Source: Bacteroidales bacterium
GTDB taxonomy: Bacteria; Bacteroidota; Bacteroidia; Bacteroidales; Tenuifilaceae
NCBI GenBank assembly: GCA_020636845.1
Contig: JACJXD010000006.1
Coordinates: 62,001-126,000 of the forward strand
DNA: 64,000 nucleotides
Reading direction: 5' to 3'
Position 1 is the stretch's first letter, and every line of letters begins with the position of its first letter. The notes beneath the pieces are model-generated. The model saw only the letters and a program-made list of their open reading frames with translations, did no database searches and was not told the DNA's origin. Both the position numbers and the translations under genes were made by a program. Shown one piece after another: positions 55,417 to 64,000 of this stretch.

Positions 55417-57444
55417 ATGAATTTCAATTTAAAATCGGATTATGTTCCCTCCGGCGATCAGCCAGAAGCAATTAAGCAGTTAACCGATGGCGTTTTAAGA
55501 AACGACAGATTTCAAACTCTTTTAGGGGTTACGGGTTCGGGAAAAACATTTACCATAGCAAATGTTATAGCGCAGTTAAACAGGCCGGTTTTAGTGTTAA
55601 GCCATAATAAAACGCTTGCCGCACAGTTATACGGGGAGTTTAAAAATTTCTTTCCTGAGAATGCGGTTGAGTATTTTGTTTCCTACTACGATTACTATCA
55701 ACCCGAAGCCTACCTTCCGGTAACTGATACGTACATAGAAAAGGATTTGTCCATCAACGACGAAATTGAAAAGTTGAGGTTGAGTGCCACGTCTTCGTTA
55801 CTTTCGGGGAGGAAGGATGTAATTGTGGTTTCGTCGGTTTCGTGTTTGTATGGAATTGGGAATCCTAAGGATTTTTACGAGAGTACTATTCACGTAAAGG
55901 TGGGGACTAGAATAGCCAGGAATCAGTTTTTGCGCAAGTTGGTTGATGCTTTATACTCTCGCAACGAAGTGGAATTTACCAGAGGAACATTTAGGGTAAA
56001 AGGCGACAGTGTTGATGTTTACCTGGCCTATGGCGATAAAGGAATCCGAATTATTTTTTGGGGCGATGATGTTGAATCGATAGAGATGTTTGATCCCATT
56101 AGTGGGGCAATTATCGAACAACTCGACGAAGTTCCTATTTTCCCTGCAAATATTTTTATAGCAGGGAAAGATAGAATGAAGCAGGCTATTGAGCAAATTC
56201 AGGATGATTTAGTAAAACAGATTGAGTATTTCAACAGTATTGGTCGCAACTTGGAGGCTAAGCGTATAAAGCAACGTGTTGAATACGATTTGGAAATGAT
56301 TCGTGAGTTGGGGTACTGCCCTGGAATTGAAAATTATTCCCGATATTTCGATGGGCGACCTTCGGGAATGAGACCATTCTGCTTGCTCGATTACTTTCCC
56401 GACGATTTTATTACGGTTATTGATGAGAGTCATGTTACTATTTCTCAAATAAGGGCTATGTACGGCGGCGATAATTCAAGGAAAAAAACGCTGGTGGAAT
56501 ATGGATTTAGGCTCCCGGCCGCTATTGATAACAGGCCTCTTAAATTTGAGGAGTTTGAAGAGTTAATAGGACAAGCCATATTTGTTAGTGCAACTCCGGC
56601 CGATTATGAACTGAAACTTTCACAGGGCGTTGTTGTCGATCAGGTTGTGCGTCCTACCGGATTACTCGATCCTCCTATTTACGTTCGGCCTAGTTTAAAT
56701 CAGGTGGACGATTTGATGGAGGAAATAAGCAAGTGTGTGTCGGTGGATGAGCGGGTTCTTGTAACCACGTTAACCAAGCGAATGGCGGAGGAGTTGGTTA
56801 AGTATTTTGTTCGGTTCGATATTCGTTGCAGGTATATCCATTCCGATGTGGATACGCTTGAGCGGGTTCAAATTATGGAAGATTTGCGAAATGGACTGTT
56901 CGATGTGTTGGTTGGTGTAAACCTTTTGAGGGAAGGTTTGGATTTACCCGAAGTTTCATTGGTGGCTATACTCGATGCCGATAAGGAGGGATTTTTGCGT
57001 TCGGCTCGTTCGTTAACCCAAACGGCAGGGCGTGCGGCCCGAAATATAAACGGCAGGGTTATAATGTATGCGGATAAAATTACCGCATCGATGCGTATTA
57101 CTATTGATGAAACAGATAGACGACGCCAAAAGCAGTTAAAGTATAACCAAGAGCATGGAATAACACCTACGCAAATTGTAAAATCGAAAAAATCAATCTT
57201 GGGGAATCATATTCAAGCCGATAAAAGTACTAAGGTTTATGTTGAAAACGATACCGTGGATTTCGCTGCAGACCCTGTTGTTAAGTATATGTCCAAATCT
57301 CAAATAATGGATGCGATTGCTAGGGCAAAAAGTGAAATGGAACGAGAGGCCAAAAACCTTAATTTCATAGAAGCGGCAAGGTATCGGGACGAAATGTATG
57401 CCTTGCAGAAAATGCTTGATAAAAAGCCCGGCAGTAACAAATAA
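55417..57444 (+). CDS. uvrB: Excinuclease ABC subunit B
   Basis: DNA damage-verifying helicase of nucleotide excision repair, 675 residues. Walker A GVTGSGKT (K43), the beta-hairpin YYDYYQPEAYLPVTDTYIEK, the DEAD-type VIDESHV, helicase motif VI (QTAGRAARNINGRV) and the C-terminal UVR domain (EREAKNLNFIEAARYRDEM) are all intact. It is a single gene, followed 62 bases later by the antiporter gene. Confidence 0.97.
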   Translation: MNFNLKSDYVPSGDQPEAIKQLTDGVLRNDRFQTLLGVTGSGKTFTIANVIAQLNRPVLVLSHNKTLAAQLYGEFKNFFPENAVEYFVSYYDYYQPEAYLPVTDTYIEKDLSINDEIEKLRLSATSSLLSGRKDVIVVSSVSCLYGIGNPKDFYESTIHVKVGTRIARNQFLRKLVDALYSRNEVEFTRGTFRVKGDSVDVYLAYGDKGIRIIFWGDDVESIEMFDPISGAIIEQLDEVPIFPANIFIAGKDRMKQAIEQIQDDLVKQIEYFNSIGRNLEAKRIKQRVEYDLEMIRELGYCPGIENYSRYFDGRPSGMRPFCLLDYFPDDFITVIDESHVTISQIRAMYGGDNSRKKTLVEYGFRLPAAIDNRPLKFEEFEELIGQAIFVSATPADYELKLSQGVVVDQVVRPTGLLDPPIYVRPSLNQVDDLMEEISKCVSVDERVLVTTLTKRMAEELVKYFVRFDIRCRYIHSDVDTLERVQIMEDLRNGLFDVLVGVNLLREGLDLPEVSLVAILDADKEGFLRSARSLTQTAGRAARNINGRVIMYADKITASMRITIDETDRRRQKQLKYNQEHGITPTQIVKSKKSILGNHIQADKSTKVYVENDTVDFAADPVVKYMSKSQIMDAIARAKSEMEREAKNLNFIEAARYRDEMYALQKMLDKKPGSNK

Positions 57445-57506
57445 ATTTTTCCAAAAACTTGATTTGACATTGGCAATTTTCATATCTTGTATGAAAAAAT
57501 TGTCAT

Positions 57507-60446
57507 ATGTTCGCATTAATCAGGACTCTTCTTTTAGGATCATATTTGGTGTTACTTGCAAATGTTTCTTCTGCAGTAGGTATTGATTCCGGTGAAAAAA
57601 TCTCTAAGAACATTTATCAGCAGCAGGAGGTTGCCAACGTAACTCCTTTGCATATAGAGCATGAGGAAGAAACTATTTCCGAAAAAAGTGAACATGGGGC
57701 TAATTTGGCTCCATTACTGTTTGTTGTACTATCACTTTTTGTAGGGGCAGCAACGAGACAATTGCTTCGAAAGGGGCCATTGCCTTATACTATTTCGTTA
57801 TTGGTAATTGGGCTTATTTTGGGAGTGTTAAACCGATCGGATTTCTTTACCAATTTTGGGCTCAATATTATTGGCGAATCGGTTCATTGGGCCGGGCACA
57901 TCGATCCTCATTTAATTCTATACTTGTTTTTGCCAACTCTAATTTTCGAAGCGGCATTTGCCTTACACATTCACACGTTTAAAAAATCGTTTGCAAATGC
58001 TACTATTCTGGCAATTCCGGGTTTATTGGTGGCCATGTTTATTACCGCTGCGGTAATATTAGGAATTAATAAAATGGGGATAGGGCTGTCGGGTTGGTCG
58101 TTTTTGGTAGCATTGCTTTTTGGGTCTATAGTAAGCGCAACGGACCCTGTTGCCGTGGTTGCAATTCTTAAAGAGGTTGGTGCAAGTAAAAAACTATCGA
58201 CTATTACCGAGAGCGAATCGATGCTAAACGATGGAACGGCCATCGTGGTTTTTATGACCATTTTTGCGATGATAACAGGCTCCGGTCAAAGCGAAAATGC
58301 TTTGCTGGAGTTTTTAAGAGTGGCTCTTGGAGGAGCGCTAGTCGGTGGCGCTATTGCTTGGATTGTTGTTAAATGGATAAAAAGAGTGTTTAATGATGCA
58401 TTAATTGAGATAACGGTTATTATTAGTGCCTCGTATTTGTCGTTTTATTTGGCGGAGAGCGTTTTTCATGTTTCCGGAGTAATTTCGGTAGTTACTTTTG
58501 GTATAGCCATGGCAGGCCCTGGGAAAACTCGTATAAGTCCGGGTGTAACACATTTCCTTCATGAATTTTGGGAATTGGCGGCGTTTATAGCTAATACGCT
58601 GATTTTTATTATTGTTGGGGTGATAATTGCCCAACAGGTTCATTATACACTTACCGATTTGGTTGTTTTGCTGATAGTTTATGTTGGTGTTCATATTGCA
58701 AGGTTGGGTACAATTTACCTGTTTTACCCAATAATGAAACGATTGGGGTATGGCTTGTCTTTAAAGGATTCTGTCGTTTTATGGTGGGGCGGATTGCGTG
58801 GTGCAGTGGCGCTTGCTTTGGCAATTATTGTAGCAATTGAGGATAAAATTCCGTTGGAGGTTCGTTCTCAACTTTTGTCGCTGACAGCAGGGTTGGTTGT
58901 GCTAACATCCCTTATTAATGCAACAACCGTGCGTTGGTTAATTAACTTTTTAGGATTATCGAAAGTTGGTGCATTTAAGTCGGGTATGTACAATCAGGCG
59001 GTACAGCAAATTCGGTTAAGCAGCGAGAAGGAGATTGAAAAGTTAAAGGACAATAGGTATATGTCCGGTGCAAATTGGGATAGGGTTGAAGAGGTTATTA
59101 TAAAACCGGACAAAGTTGAAGTGGAAAAAAGGGCTTTTAGCATCGATGATGCAGTATTCGAAACAAGAAAGAGGTTGCTGCAAAAGGAAAAGGAAAGTTA
59201 TTGGCGACAATTCAGTGTGGGAATGCTTAGTTCCGACGGTGTACAGATACTTTCCGATCAAATTGAAACGTTACTCGATAAAGGGGGAAAAGTTCCTCTT
59301 TCGGAACGGGACGATATTGAGTTGCTTTGGCAAACTCCCAAGATAACTTCGAAATTGCAAGGGCTGCCGCTTATTGGACGTTTTTGGAAAAAACGTTTTG
59401 CTGCTCGGTTGGCAATGAGTTACGATTGTGCTCGTGCATTTGTGGCCGCACAGGAAGAAAATATAAAATCGTTGTCAAGTTTGATGATTGGATTTTCCTT
59501 GGAGAGTTCCGACGATAGTAAAGAAACGGATATGCTTTCGAAGTTGGAAGATGAGTTAAACGAGAACAGAATTACCGGTCTTACTTTTCTACGTAACTTG
59601 AAGGAAAAGTATTCGGATATAGGCAAAACCATCGAAACGCAGTTGGCTTCTCGTTCCATACTTAACCATCAAATGGATATGGTGGAGCGGTTGCAAAAGC
59701 AAGGGCGTTTGGAACCTGACGATATTGAGCGCATTGAGGCTTCTATTCAAGATTCCATGAAGCATATTCTGGATTCTTCGATGTCGGGAGATTTTAAATC
59801 CGATGCTTTTTCTACGTTAGAAAGTTCGCCCGGAATATCGGGAATCGATAAGGATAAGTTACTGGAAGTGGTTCAAAAATCGCAGGAAAAAGTCTTTCCG
59901 ACCAATGCCGTAATTTACCGCGAAGGTTCGGTTTCGGATGGTATTTATGTAATAGTTAACGGTTCGGTACGTTTCGAGAAAGATGGTAAAAATATGGGGA
60001 TTAGGGAGGCTTCCGAATCGTTTGGCGTGTGGGATTGGTTTACTGGAAATTCTCGCCGATTCACCGTTATTGCAGAAACTCCCATAACAGCCGTTAAAAT
60101 TTCGGACTCTGTGTTAACAGGGCTTGCAGAAAAACTGCCCGACTTTGAAAAATTATTCGGGTTGGCTGCTGGAATTGAAATCGCTTTTGAGTTGTTGAGG
60201 AGTCGAGAAGAGTTTGTGGGCTTGTCGGTTAAAAAGTTTAGGTCGGAATTACGGAAAGGGGAGTTGATGCTGCTTTCAGGAAACGAAAAGTACAGGTTAA
60301 ACTGTGTCTTTTCAGTACTGGTAAAAGGAAAAGTTTCTACCGATAACAATGATGCTATTATTAATGCCCCGGCAGTTTTAAACGATTTTAATATTCGATG
60401 CGAAAATCAGGCTGTATTGCTATGTTTTAGTTATAGCACAGTTTAG
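57507..60446 (+). CDS. CPA1-type Na+(K+)/H+ antiporter with C-terminal cyclic-nucleotide-binding domain
   Basis: A 979-residue membrane protein. A signal-like N-terminus is followed by 12-13 helices (residues about 68-475) with the ion-binding motifs SATDPVAVVAIL (D213) and ESESMLNDGTAIV (N241, D242) and a conserved arginine helix (WWGGLRGAVALALAI). Behind this lies a long helical cytoplasmic segment, then a cNMP-binding-like domain (VFPTNAVIYREGSVSDGIYV, about 780-900). Layout and length recall plant SOS1 and NhaP-type exchangers. The cNMP phosphate cassette is not canonical, so ligand binding is uncertain. A small DUF gene follows 17 bases later. Confidence 0.88.
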   Translation: MFALIRTLLLGSYLVLLANVSSAVGIDSGEKISKNIYQQQEVANVTPLHIEHEEETISEKSEHGANLAPLLFVVLSLFVGAATRQLLRKGPLPYTISLLVIGLILGVLNRSDFFTNFGLNIIGESVHWAGHIDPHLILYLFLPTLIFEAAFALHIHTFKKSFANATILAIPGLLVAMFITAAVILGINKMGIGLSGWSFLVALLFGSIVSATDPVAVVAILKEVGASKKLSTITESESMLNDGTAIVVFMTIFAMITGSGQSENALLEFLRVALGGALVGGAIAWIVVKWIKRVFNDALIEITVIISASYLSFYLAESVFHVSGVISVVTFGIAMAGPGKTRISPGVTHFLHEFWELAAFIANTLIFIIVGVIIAQQVHYTLTDLVVLLIVYVGVHIARLGTIYLFYPIMKRLGYGLSLKDSVVLWWGGLRGAVALALAIIVAIEDKIPLEVRSQLLSLTAGLVVLTSLINATTVRWLINFLGLSKVGAFKSGMYNQAVQQIRLSSEKEIEKLKDNRYMSGANWDRVEEVIIKPDKVEVEKRAFSIDDAVFETRKRLLQKEKESYWRQFSVGMLSSDGVQILSDQIETLLDKGGKVPLSERDDIELLWQTPKITSKLQGLPLIGRFWKKRFAARLAMSYDCARAFVAAQEENIKSLSSLMIGFSLESSDDSKETDMLSKLEDELNENRITGLTFLRNLKEKYSDIGKTIETQLASRSILNHQMDMVERLQKQGRLEPDDIERIEASIQDSMKHILDSSMSGDFKSDAFSTLESSPGISGIDKDKLLEVVQKSQEKVFPTNAVIYREGSVSDGIYVIVNGSVRFEKDGKNMGIREASESFGVWDWFTGNSRRFTVIAETPITAVKISDSVLTGLAEKLPDFEKLFGLAAGIEIAFELLRSREEFVGLSVKKFRSELRKGELMLLSGNEKYRLNCVFSVLVKGKVSTDNNDAIINAPAVLNDFNIRCENQAVLLCFSYSTV

Positions 60447-60463
60447 AAACTGATAGTCAAATA

Positions 60464-60868
60464 ATGGAATGGCGAGACTATTTAATGAGGCAGTTTGACC
60501 AAGTTGGACAAGTATTGGGGAAGATATTGTCTGACTTGCTTGGATTAAAAAGTCAAGGAAAGGTGAATGATGGAATTGAAATAGTAAATCAAGTTCTCAA
60601 AGAAAACTTAGACCTCGATATTCAAAAGTTACTTAATATTCAGTTAGATGATTTTATAAATACACTTAAAACAGAAAAGGGTTTTACTAACGAAAGTTTG
60701 GATAAACTTGCCGATATACTTACAATAATTGCAGAAAACAGGCAAAACAAAGATAAAAAAATGCTGTATGAGAGATGTTTAATAATTTATGAGTACTTAG
60801 AAAAAACTGAAAATGTATATTCGGTTGATAGAAAATGGAAAATAGAGCAAATAAAAAATATGCTATAA
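60464..60868 (+). CDS. Small helical protein, DUF6483-like
   Basis: A 134-residue all-helical soluble protein. The N-terminus MEWRDYLMRQFDQVGQVLGK with ILSDLLGLKSQGK resembles DUF6483 proteins, known mostly from Firmicutes (from memory, not searched). The rest contains short TPR-like helices (KKMLYERCLIIYEYLEK). Base composition is more AT-rich than in the antiporter gene upstream, which may mean later acquisition. Function unknown. Confidence 0.6.
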   Translation: MEWRDYLMRQFDQVGQVLGKILSDLLGLKSQGKVNDGIEIVNQVLKENLDLDIQKLLNIQLDDFINTLKTEKGFTNESLDKLADILTIIAENRQNKDKKMLYERCLIIYEYLEKTENVYSVDRKWKIEQIKNML

Positions 60869-60890
60869 GCATTATCAAGTTCTAATATTC

Positions 60891-61346
60891 TTAAGGCTTC
60901 TTCAATTCTATGACAACCTGTTGTTTCTTGTAAGTTGGCAATGCCGCCGACGTGTACCAAAAAAAGTATTCGGCATTGAACAACCCAAATCGGATTGCAG
61001 GGTTTTTGGATAGGAGTTTTTGGGCCTCGTCAATTTTTACCGAATTAATCAAAAATATATTCCTATAGTCCTGTTCGTTTTTTCCCAATGGTCCGGTTAA
61101 TATAAGCTTCCCCGATTGGCTAAGTTCGTTAATAAAATCCATGTGTTCCCGGTAAAGAGTGCCTACAGAATCCTTGCTTATTTTTTTTGTTCCAGATTTT
61201 AGCACAACCATTACATACCAGCGCATACCATACTCGTCGGCTCCAAGCGAATCGGCCAAGCGTTTGTTGTAGTTGGGAACCGAATTTTGAGAAAATGCTA
61301 GGTTAACAAAAAGAGCAAAAACCGTAATTAGAGTTAAAGGCCTCAT
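60891..61346 (-). CDS. Secreted YciI-like protein
   Basis: A 151-residue protein with signal peptide (MRPLTLITVFALFVNLAFS). The mature part RWYVMVVLKSGTKK, HMDFINELSQSGKLILTGPL and AQKLLSKNPAIRFGLFNAEY has the ferredoxin-like layout of the YCII family, whose conserved His is here in the REHMDFI segment. Secretion is unusual for this family, which is normally cytoplasmic. Function unknown. Confidence 0.75.
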   Translation of the reverse strand: MRPLTLITVFALFVNLAFSQNSVPNYNKRLADSLGADEYGMRWYVMVVLKSGTKKISKDSVGTLYREHMDFINELSQSGKLILTGPLGKNEQDYRNIFLINSVKIDEAQKLLSKNPAIRFGLFNAEYFFWYTSAALPTYKKQQVVIELKKP

Positions 61347-61548
61347 TTAATCTTAGCAATTTAGCTTGAAAATGTTATAAAATTACAAAATCTACTTAAA
61401 GTGTTTATTTTCAGCGTACTTTAACAAAATGCAATTTAGTTAAAATCGGTTATCATCGGTTAATGTTGTTCAAATTTTTTTTGCACATGTCCAAAGAATG
61501 GCAAAATTTCGAATCATTTGCCATATTTGTATAAATAAAAGAGTAAAA

Positions 61549-62691
61549 ATGGAGAGTGTGCTTTTAATTCTGTTTTATGTTTTTGCCCCTATCGTAATTC
61601 TGCATTTATGTCATAAATTTCCATTTGTAAATAAGTTGGGTGCAGTATTTATTGCTTATATAGTTGGCTTAATTCTTGGAAACATCAACATACTTCCGTC
61701 CAATGCTTCGGTAATTCAGGATTGGGTAATGTCCATAACCATTCCTTTGGCCATTCCGTTGCTACTTTTTTCATCAAACTTAAAGCAGTGGAAGTCCATG
61801 GCCCGAAACGGCTTTATTGCTTTGGGTATTGGCGTTTTTTCGGTTGTTTTGCTGGTGTTTGTAGGTTTTTTTCTATTTAAGGGGAAAGGGATGGGCGACC
61901 TTTGGAAGGTAGCCGGAATGCTGATTGGCGTATATACAGGCGGAACACCCAATTTGGCTTCGCTTAAAATGATGCTTAACGTCGATGCCGATGTATATAT
62001 TCTTACGCATACTTACGATATGGTTGTATCGACCGTTTACCTTGCTTTTTTAATTGCAGTGGGGAAGCGCTTTTTTGGTGCATTCTTGCCAAAGTTTTCG
62101 AATAATCAAATTCCTGAGCCGGAATATACGAATGGTTCCGACCCCTTTTGGGGAATTTTCAAAAAGGAAACCTTTATTCCGCTTCTTAAAGCGTATGGCG
62201 TTGCTATTTTAATATTTGCCATTGGGGGCGGCTTGTCGATGTTGGTTGGAAAGGAGCAGCAGGTGGTCGTTGTAATTTTGGTTATAACAACGTTAAGCAT
62301 ATTGGCCTCAACCATACCGGCAATAAACTCGATAGATAAAACTTACGAATCCGGTATGTACCTGATTCTGATTTTCAGTATTGCCGTTGCATCTATGGCC
62401 GATATAAGTAAGTTTGCCGGGTTAACTCCGGGTTTGTTTGGCTATATCACCCTAGTTGTTTTTGGCTCGTTGGTGTTTCAGGTACTCTTCGGAAAGTTGT
62501 TTAAAATTGATGTTGATACAACCATTATTACATCTACTGCCTTGGTTTGCTCACCGCCGTTTGTCCCTGTTGTTGCAGCGGCAATTGGTAATAAAAGAAT
62601 TATTGTAACGGGCATTACTGTTGGAATAATTGGTTATGCAATAGGTAATTACCTGGGCTTTGCAATAGCCGAGTTTTTAAAGTATTATTAG
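61549..62691 (+). CDS. DUF819 family membrane protein
   Basis: About 380 residues from ATG 61549 (MESVLLILFYVFAPIVILHL); an in-frame ATG at 61498 adds a polar, Cys/His-containing 17 residues that do not fit a membrane start. Some ten helices, with LGAVFIAYIVGLILGNINIL, the glycine-rich GVYTGGTPNLASLKMML and STALVCSPPFVPVVAAAIGN typical of DUF819 (YjcL-like). The structure resembles a two-fold transporter with helix breaks at TGGTPN and SPPFVP. The substrate is not known. Confidence 0.87.
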   Translation: MESVLLILFYVFAPIVILHLCHKFPFVNKLGAVFIAYIVGLILGNINILPSNASVIQDWVMSITIPLAIPLLLFSSNLKQWKSMARNGFIALGIGVFSVVLLVFVGFFLFKGKGMGDLWKVAGMLIGVYTGGTPNLASLKMMLNVDADVYILTHTYDMVVSTVYLAFLIAVGKRFFGAFLPKFSNNQIPEPEYTNGSDPFWGIFKKETFIPLLKAYGVAILIFAIGGGLSMLVGKEQQVVVVILVITTLSILASTIPAINSIDKTYESGMYLILIFSIAVASMADISKFAGLTPGLFGYITLVVFGSLVFQVLFGKLFKIDVDTTIITSTALVCSPPFVPVVAAAIGNKRIIVTGITVGIIGYAIGNYLGFAIAEFLKYY

Positions 62692-62910
62692 TTTCAAGTC
62701 GTTTTCGAACAATTATAAACTTGAACCATTATATAATGGTGTTGGATTGATTTTGTCTTTTTTGAACTCTTAATTTTTCTGTTGAATAAAAAAAGTTGAG
62801 TTGCAGTAATCCGAGTTTACTGCAGGTAGTTTTAGTGTGATTTCAACCGAAGTTGCTACAATTTCCTTGTCCATAACGTGTAGTATTTTTTTGAGAAAAA
62901 AACTAGAGTT

Positions 62911-62926
62911 TGTAACATATGTTACA
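62911..62926. promoter_or_regulatory. CRP/FNR-family palindrome TGTAACATATGTTACA
   Basis: A perfect 16-base palindrome, 69 bases before the 4Fe-4S gene. Its form (TGTAAC-N4-GTTACA) fits sites of CRP/FNR-type regulators such as HcpR. Its centre lies about 40 bases before the start site predicted from the -7 box, the class II activator position. Confidence 0.65.
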
Positions 62927-62947
62927 TTCTGTGGAGCGAGGTTGCCA

Positions 62948-62955
62948 TAATTTTG
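62948..62955 (+). promoter_or_regulatory. -7 promoter element TAATTTTG
   Basis: Matches TAnnTTTG exactly. No -33 TTTG lies at the normal distance; the palindrome is there instead, as expected for an activator-dependent promoter. Confidence 0.5.
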
Positions 62956-62994
62956 TCTTGAGAGTTAGATGTCAGATAATAAATAACCGACAGT

Positions 62995-63909
62995 ATGAAA
63001 CGAGACATTATTACGATTGACAGGGGAAAATGCACGGGATGCGGAATATGTGTAGGCGGATGCCACGAAGGAGCCTTGCAGTTAATCGATGGGAAAGCGG
63101 TTCTTGTTAGCGAACTCATGTGCGATGGACTTGGTGCTTGTGTAGGCGATTGTCCCGAAGGGGCTATAACGATTGAACATCGAGAGGCAGAGGCTTACGA
63201 CGAGTCTGTTACCATTGACAAAATGGTTAGTAATGGTAAGAACACGGTAATTGCTCATTTGAAACATCTTAAGGATTACAATGAGAAGGAGTATTTGCGT
63301 CAGGGTGTAGAGTGGCTGCTTGCCAATAGAAGCAACCTTAACTTTAATCTGGACGAAGTTATGCAGGAGGTTCACAACCATTCTAAGAAGGATGCTTGTG
63401 GATGTGGGCATCAAGAGTCCGTGCATACGCAGCATCAACATCATGGAGAAGGTTGTCCCGGCTCGGCGGCAAGAAGTTTTGGTAACAAAACGGTAATGGA
63501 ACATGGCCCTCAAATGGTTTCGGGAAAGTCCGAGTTAGCACATTGGCCTGTTCAACTTCACTTAATTAATCCGCAATCGGGCCATTTTCGTGGTTCGAAT
63601 TTACTGTTGGCTGCTGATTGTGTGGCTTTTTCGCTCGGAAATTTTCATGGCGATTTTTTAAAGGGAAAAACTTTAGCAATTGCTTGTCCAAAGTTGGATA
63701 CCAACAAGGAGTCGTATATCGAAAAAATCACCTCGTTAATCGATGATGCACAGGTCGATACCATTACCGTAATGAGGATGGAAGTTCCCTGTTGCGGAGG
63801 GTTGCTTCAACTTGCAAAAGTAGCAATGGAAAATGCTAAACGTAAAGTTCCCATTAAAATGATTACCGTGGGGATTCAAGGTGATATTCTGGAATCAACT
63901 TGGGTATGA
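62995..63909 (+). CDS. 4Fe-4S ferredoxin-domain protein with His/Cys-rich linker, Hcp-associated type
   Basis: A 304-residue soluble protein. The N-terminal diferredoxin domain has C13, C16, C19, C23 (CTGCGICVGGC) and C43, C49, C53 (CDGLGACVGDCPEG). A His/Cys-rich linker (ACGCGHQ, HTQHQHHGEGC) leads to a C-terminal domain with an ADCVAFSLGNFHGDFLKGK segment and a VPCCGG motif, perhaps another cluster or thiol site. I recall proteins of this type next to hybrid-cluster protein genes under CRP/FNR-type control, so a role in nitrosative or anaerobic redox stress is inferred. The next gene is beyond the window. Confidence 0.82.
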   Translation: MKRDIITIDRGKCTGCGICVGGCHEGALQLIDGKAVLVSELMCDGLGACVGDCPEGAITIEHREAEAYDESVTIDKMVSNGKNTVIAHLKHLKDYNEKEYLRQGVEWLLANRSNLNFNLDEVMQEVHNHSKKDACGCGHQESVHTQHQHHGEGCPGSAARSFGNKTVMEHGPQMVSGKSELAHWPVQLHLINPQSGHFRGSNLLLAADCVAFSLGNFHGDFLKGKTLAIACPKLDTNKESYIEKITSLIDDAQVDTITVMRMEVPCCGGLLQLAKVAMENAKRKVPIKMITVGIQGDILESTWV

Positions 63910-64000
63910 TTTACGTGAGGAGTTAAACGAAAAACAAATCACGATTTTACTTACGATTTTCGATTTAGCAAATACAATCAACTATTTACTAATAACTAAA

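Larger units (their letters stand above)
62692..62994. other. 303-base intergenic region with activator-type promoter
   Basis: No gene is seen. The last 85 bases contain the CRP/FNR-type palindrome and the -7 element listed separately; the rest is AT-rich without a clear feature. Confidence 0.5.

Overview
The window looks like chromosome of a low-GC member of the Bacteroidota, probably Bacteroidales-like; I would not go below phylum with confidence. The evidence is the gene content and promoter style: a short primary sigma factor without region 1.1, an atypical RpoZ, a BamD-rpoZ-coaBC-DUF4835-recN block, a probable serine palmitoyltransferase, many SPII lipoproteins, and promoters of the type TTG-N19-TAnnTTTG. 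No phage, integrase, insertion sequence, CRISPR array or rRNA operon was seen. One tRNA (Pro, anticodon GGG) is present.

Layout. 0-8.5 kb: dinB, then an RND efflux operon (adaptor, pump, outer-membrane factor) with a TetR gene on each side; the upstream TetR shares an operator-like sequence with the operon promoter. 8.6-14.4 kb: tRNA-Pro, a Hanks-type kinase coupled to phosphomannomutase, an M3 peptidase lipoprotein and a DUF364 protein. 14.4-24.3 kb: a HEAT-like protein, a broken tlyA, trxB, a sphingolipid-type PLP enzyme, the bamD-recN block and fabI. 24.3-28.5 kb: rpoD, a DegP/HtrA protease, dispersed repeats, a SiaC-like regulator and dapF.

28.6-38.1 kb is the most unusual part. It encodes a four-helix-bundle protein flanked by inverted repeats, a large usher-like outer-membrane protein ending in an OmpA domain, two small secreted proteins that look like its substrates, a TPR-SpoIIE phosphatase, a PapD-like periplasmic chaperone and a MORN-repeat protein. 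Together these resemble a chaperone-usher surface-fibre system of a Bacteroidota-specific kind. The two small genes and the 5' end of the usher gene carry about ten reading-frame breaks within 1.6 kb, so the locus is either decaying or locally mis-sequenced.

38.2-64 kb: gyrB, an outer-membrane barrel with a large TPR protein, pirin, idi, a copper P-type ATPase, a stand-alone GroES, a thioredoxin-glutaredoxin fusion below two palindromes, a TPR histidine kinase, a CMP-kinase-like protein, mntP, two response regulators, uvrB, a CPA1 antiporter with a cyclic-nucleotide-binding tail, several small proteins, a DUF819 membrane protein, and a 4Fe-4S protein whose promoter has a perfect CRP/FNR-type palindrome at the class II activator position.
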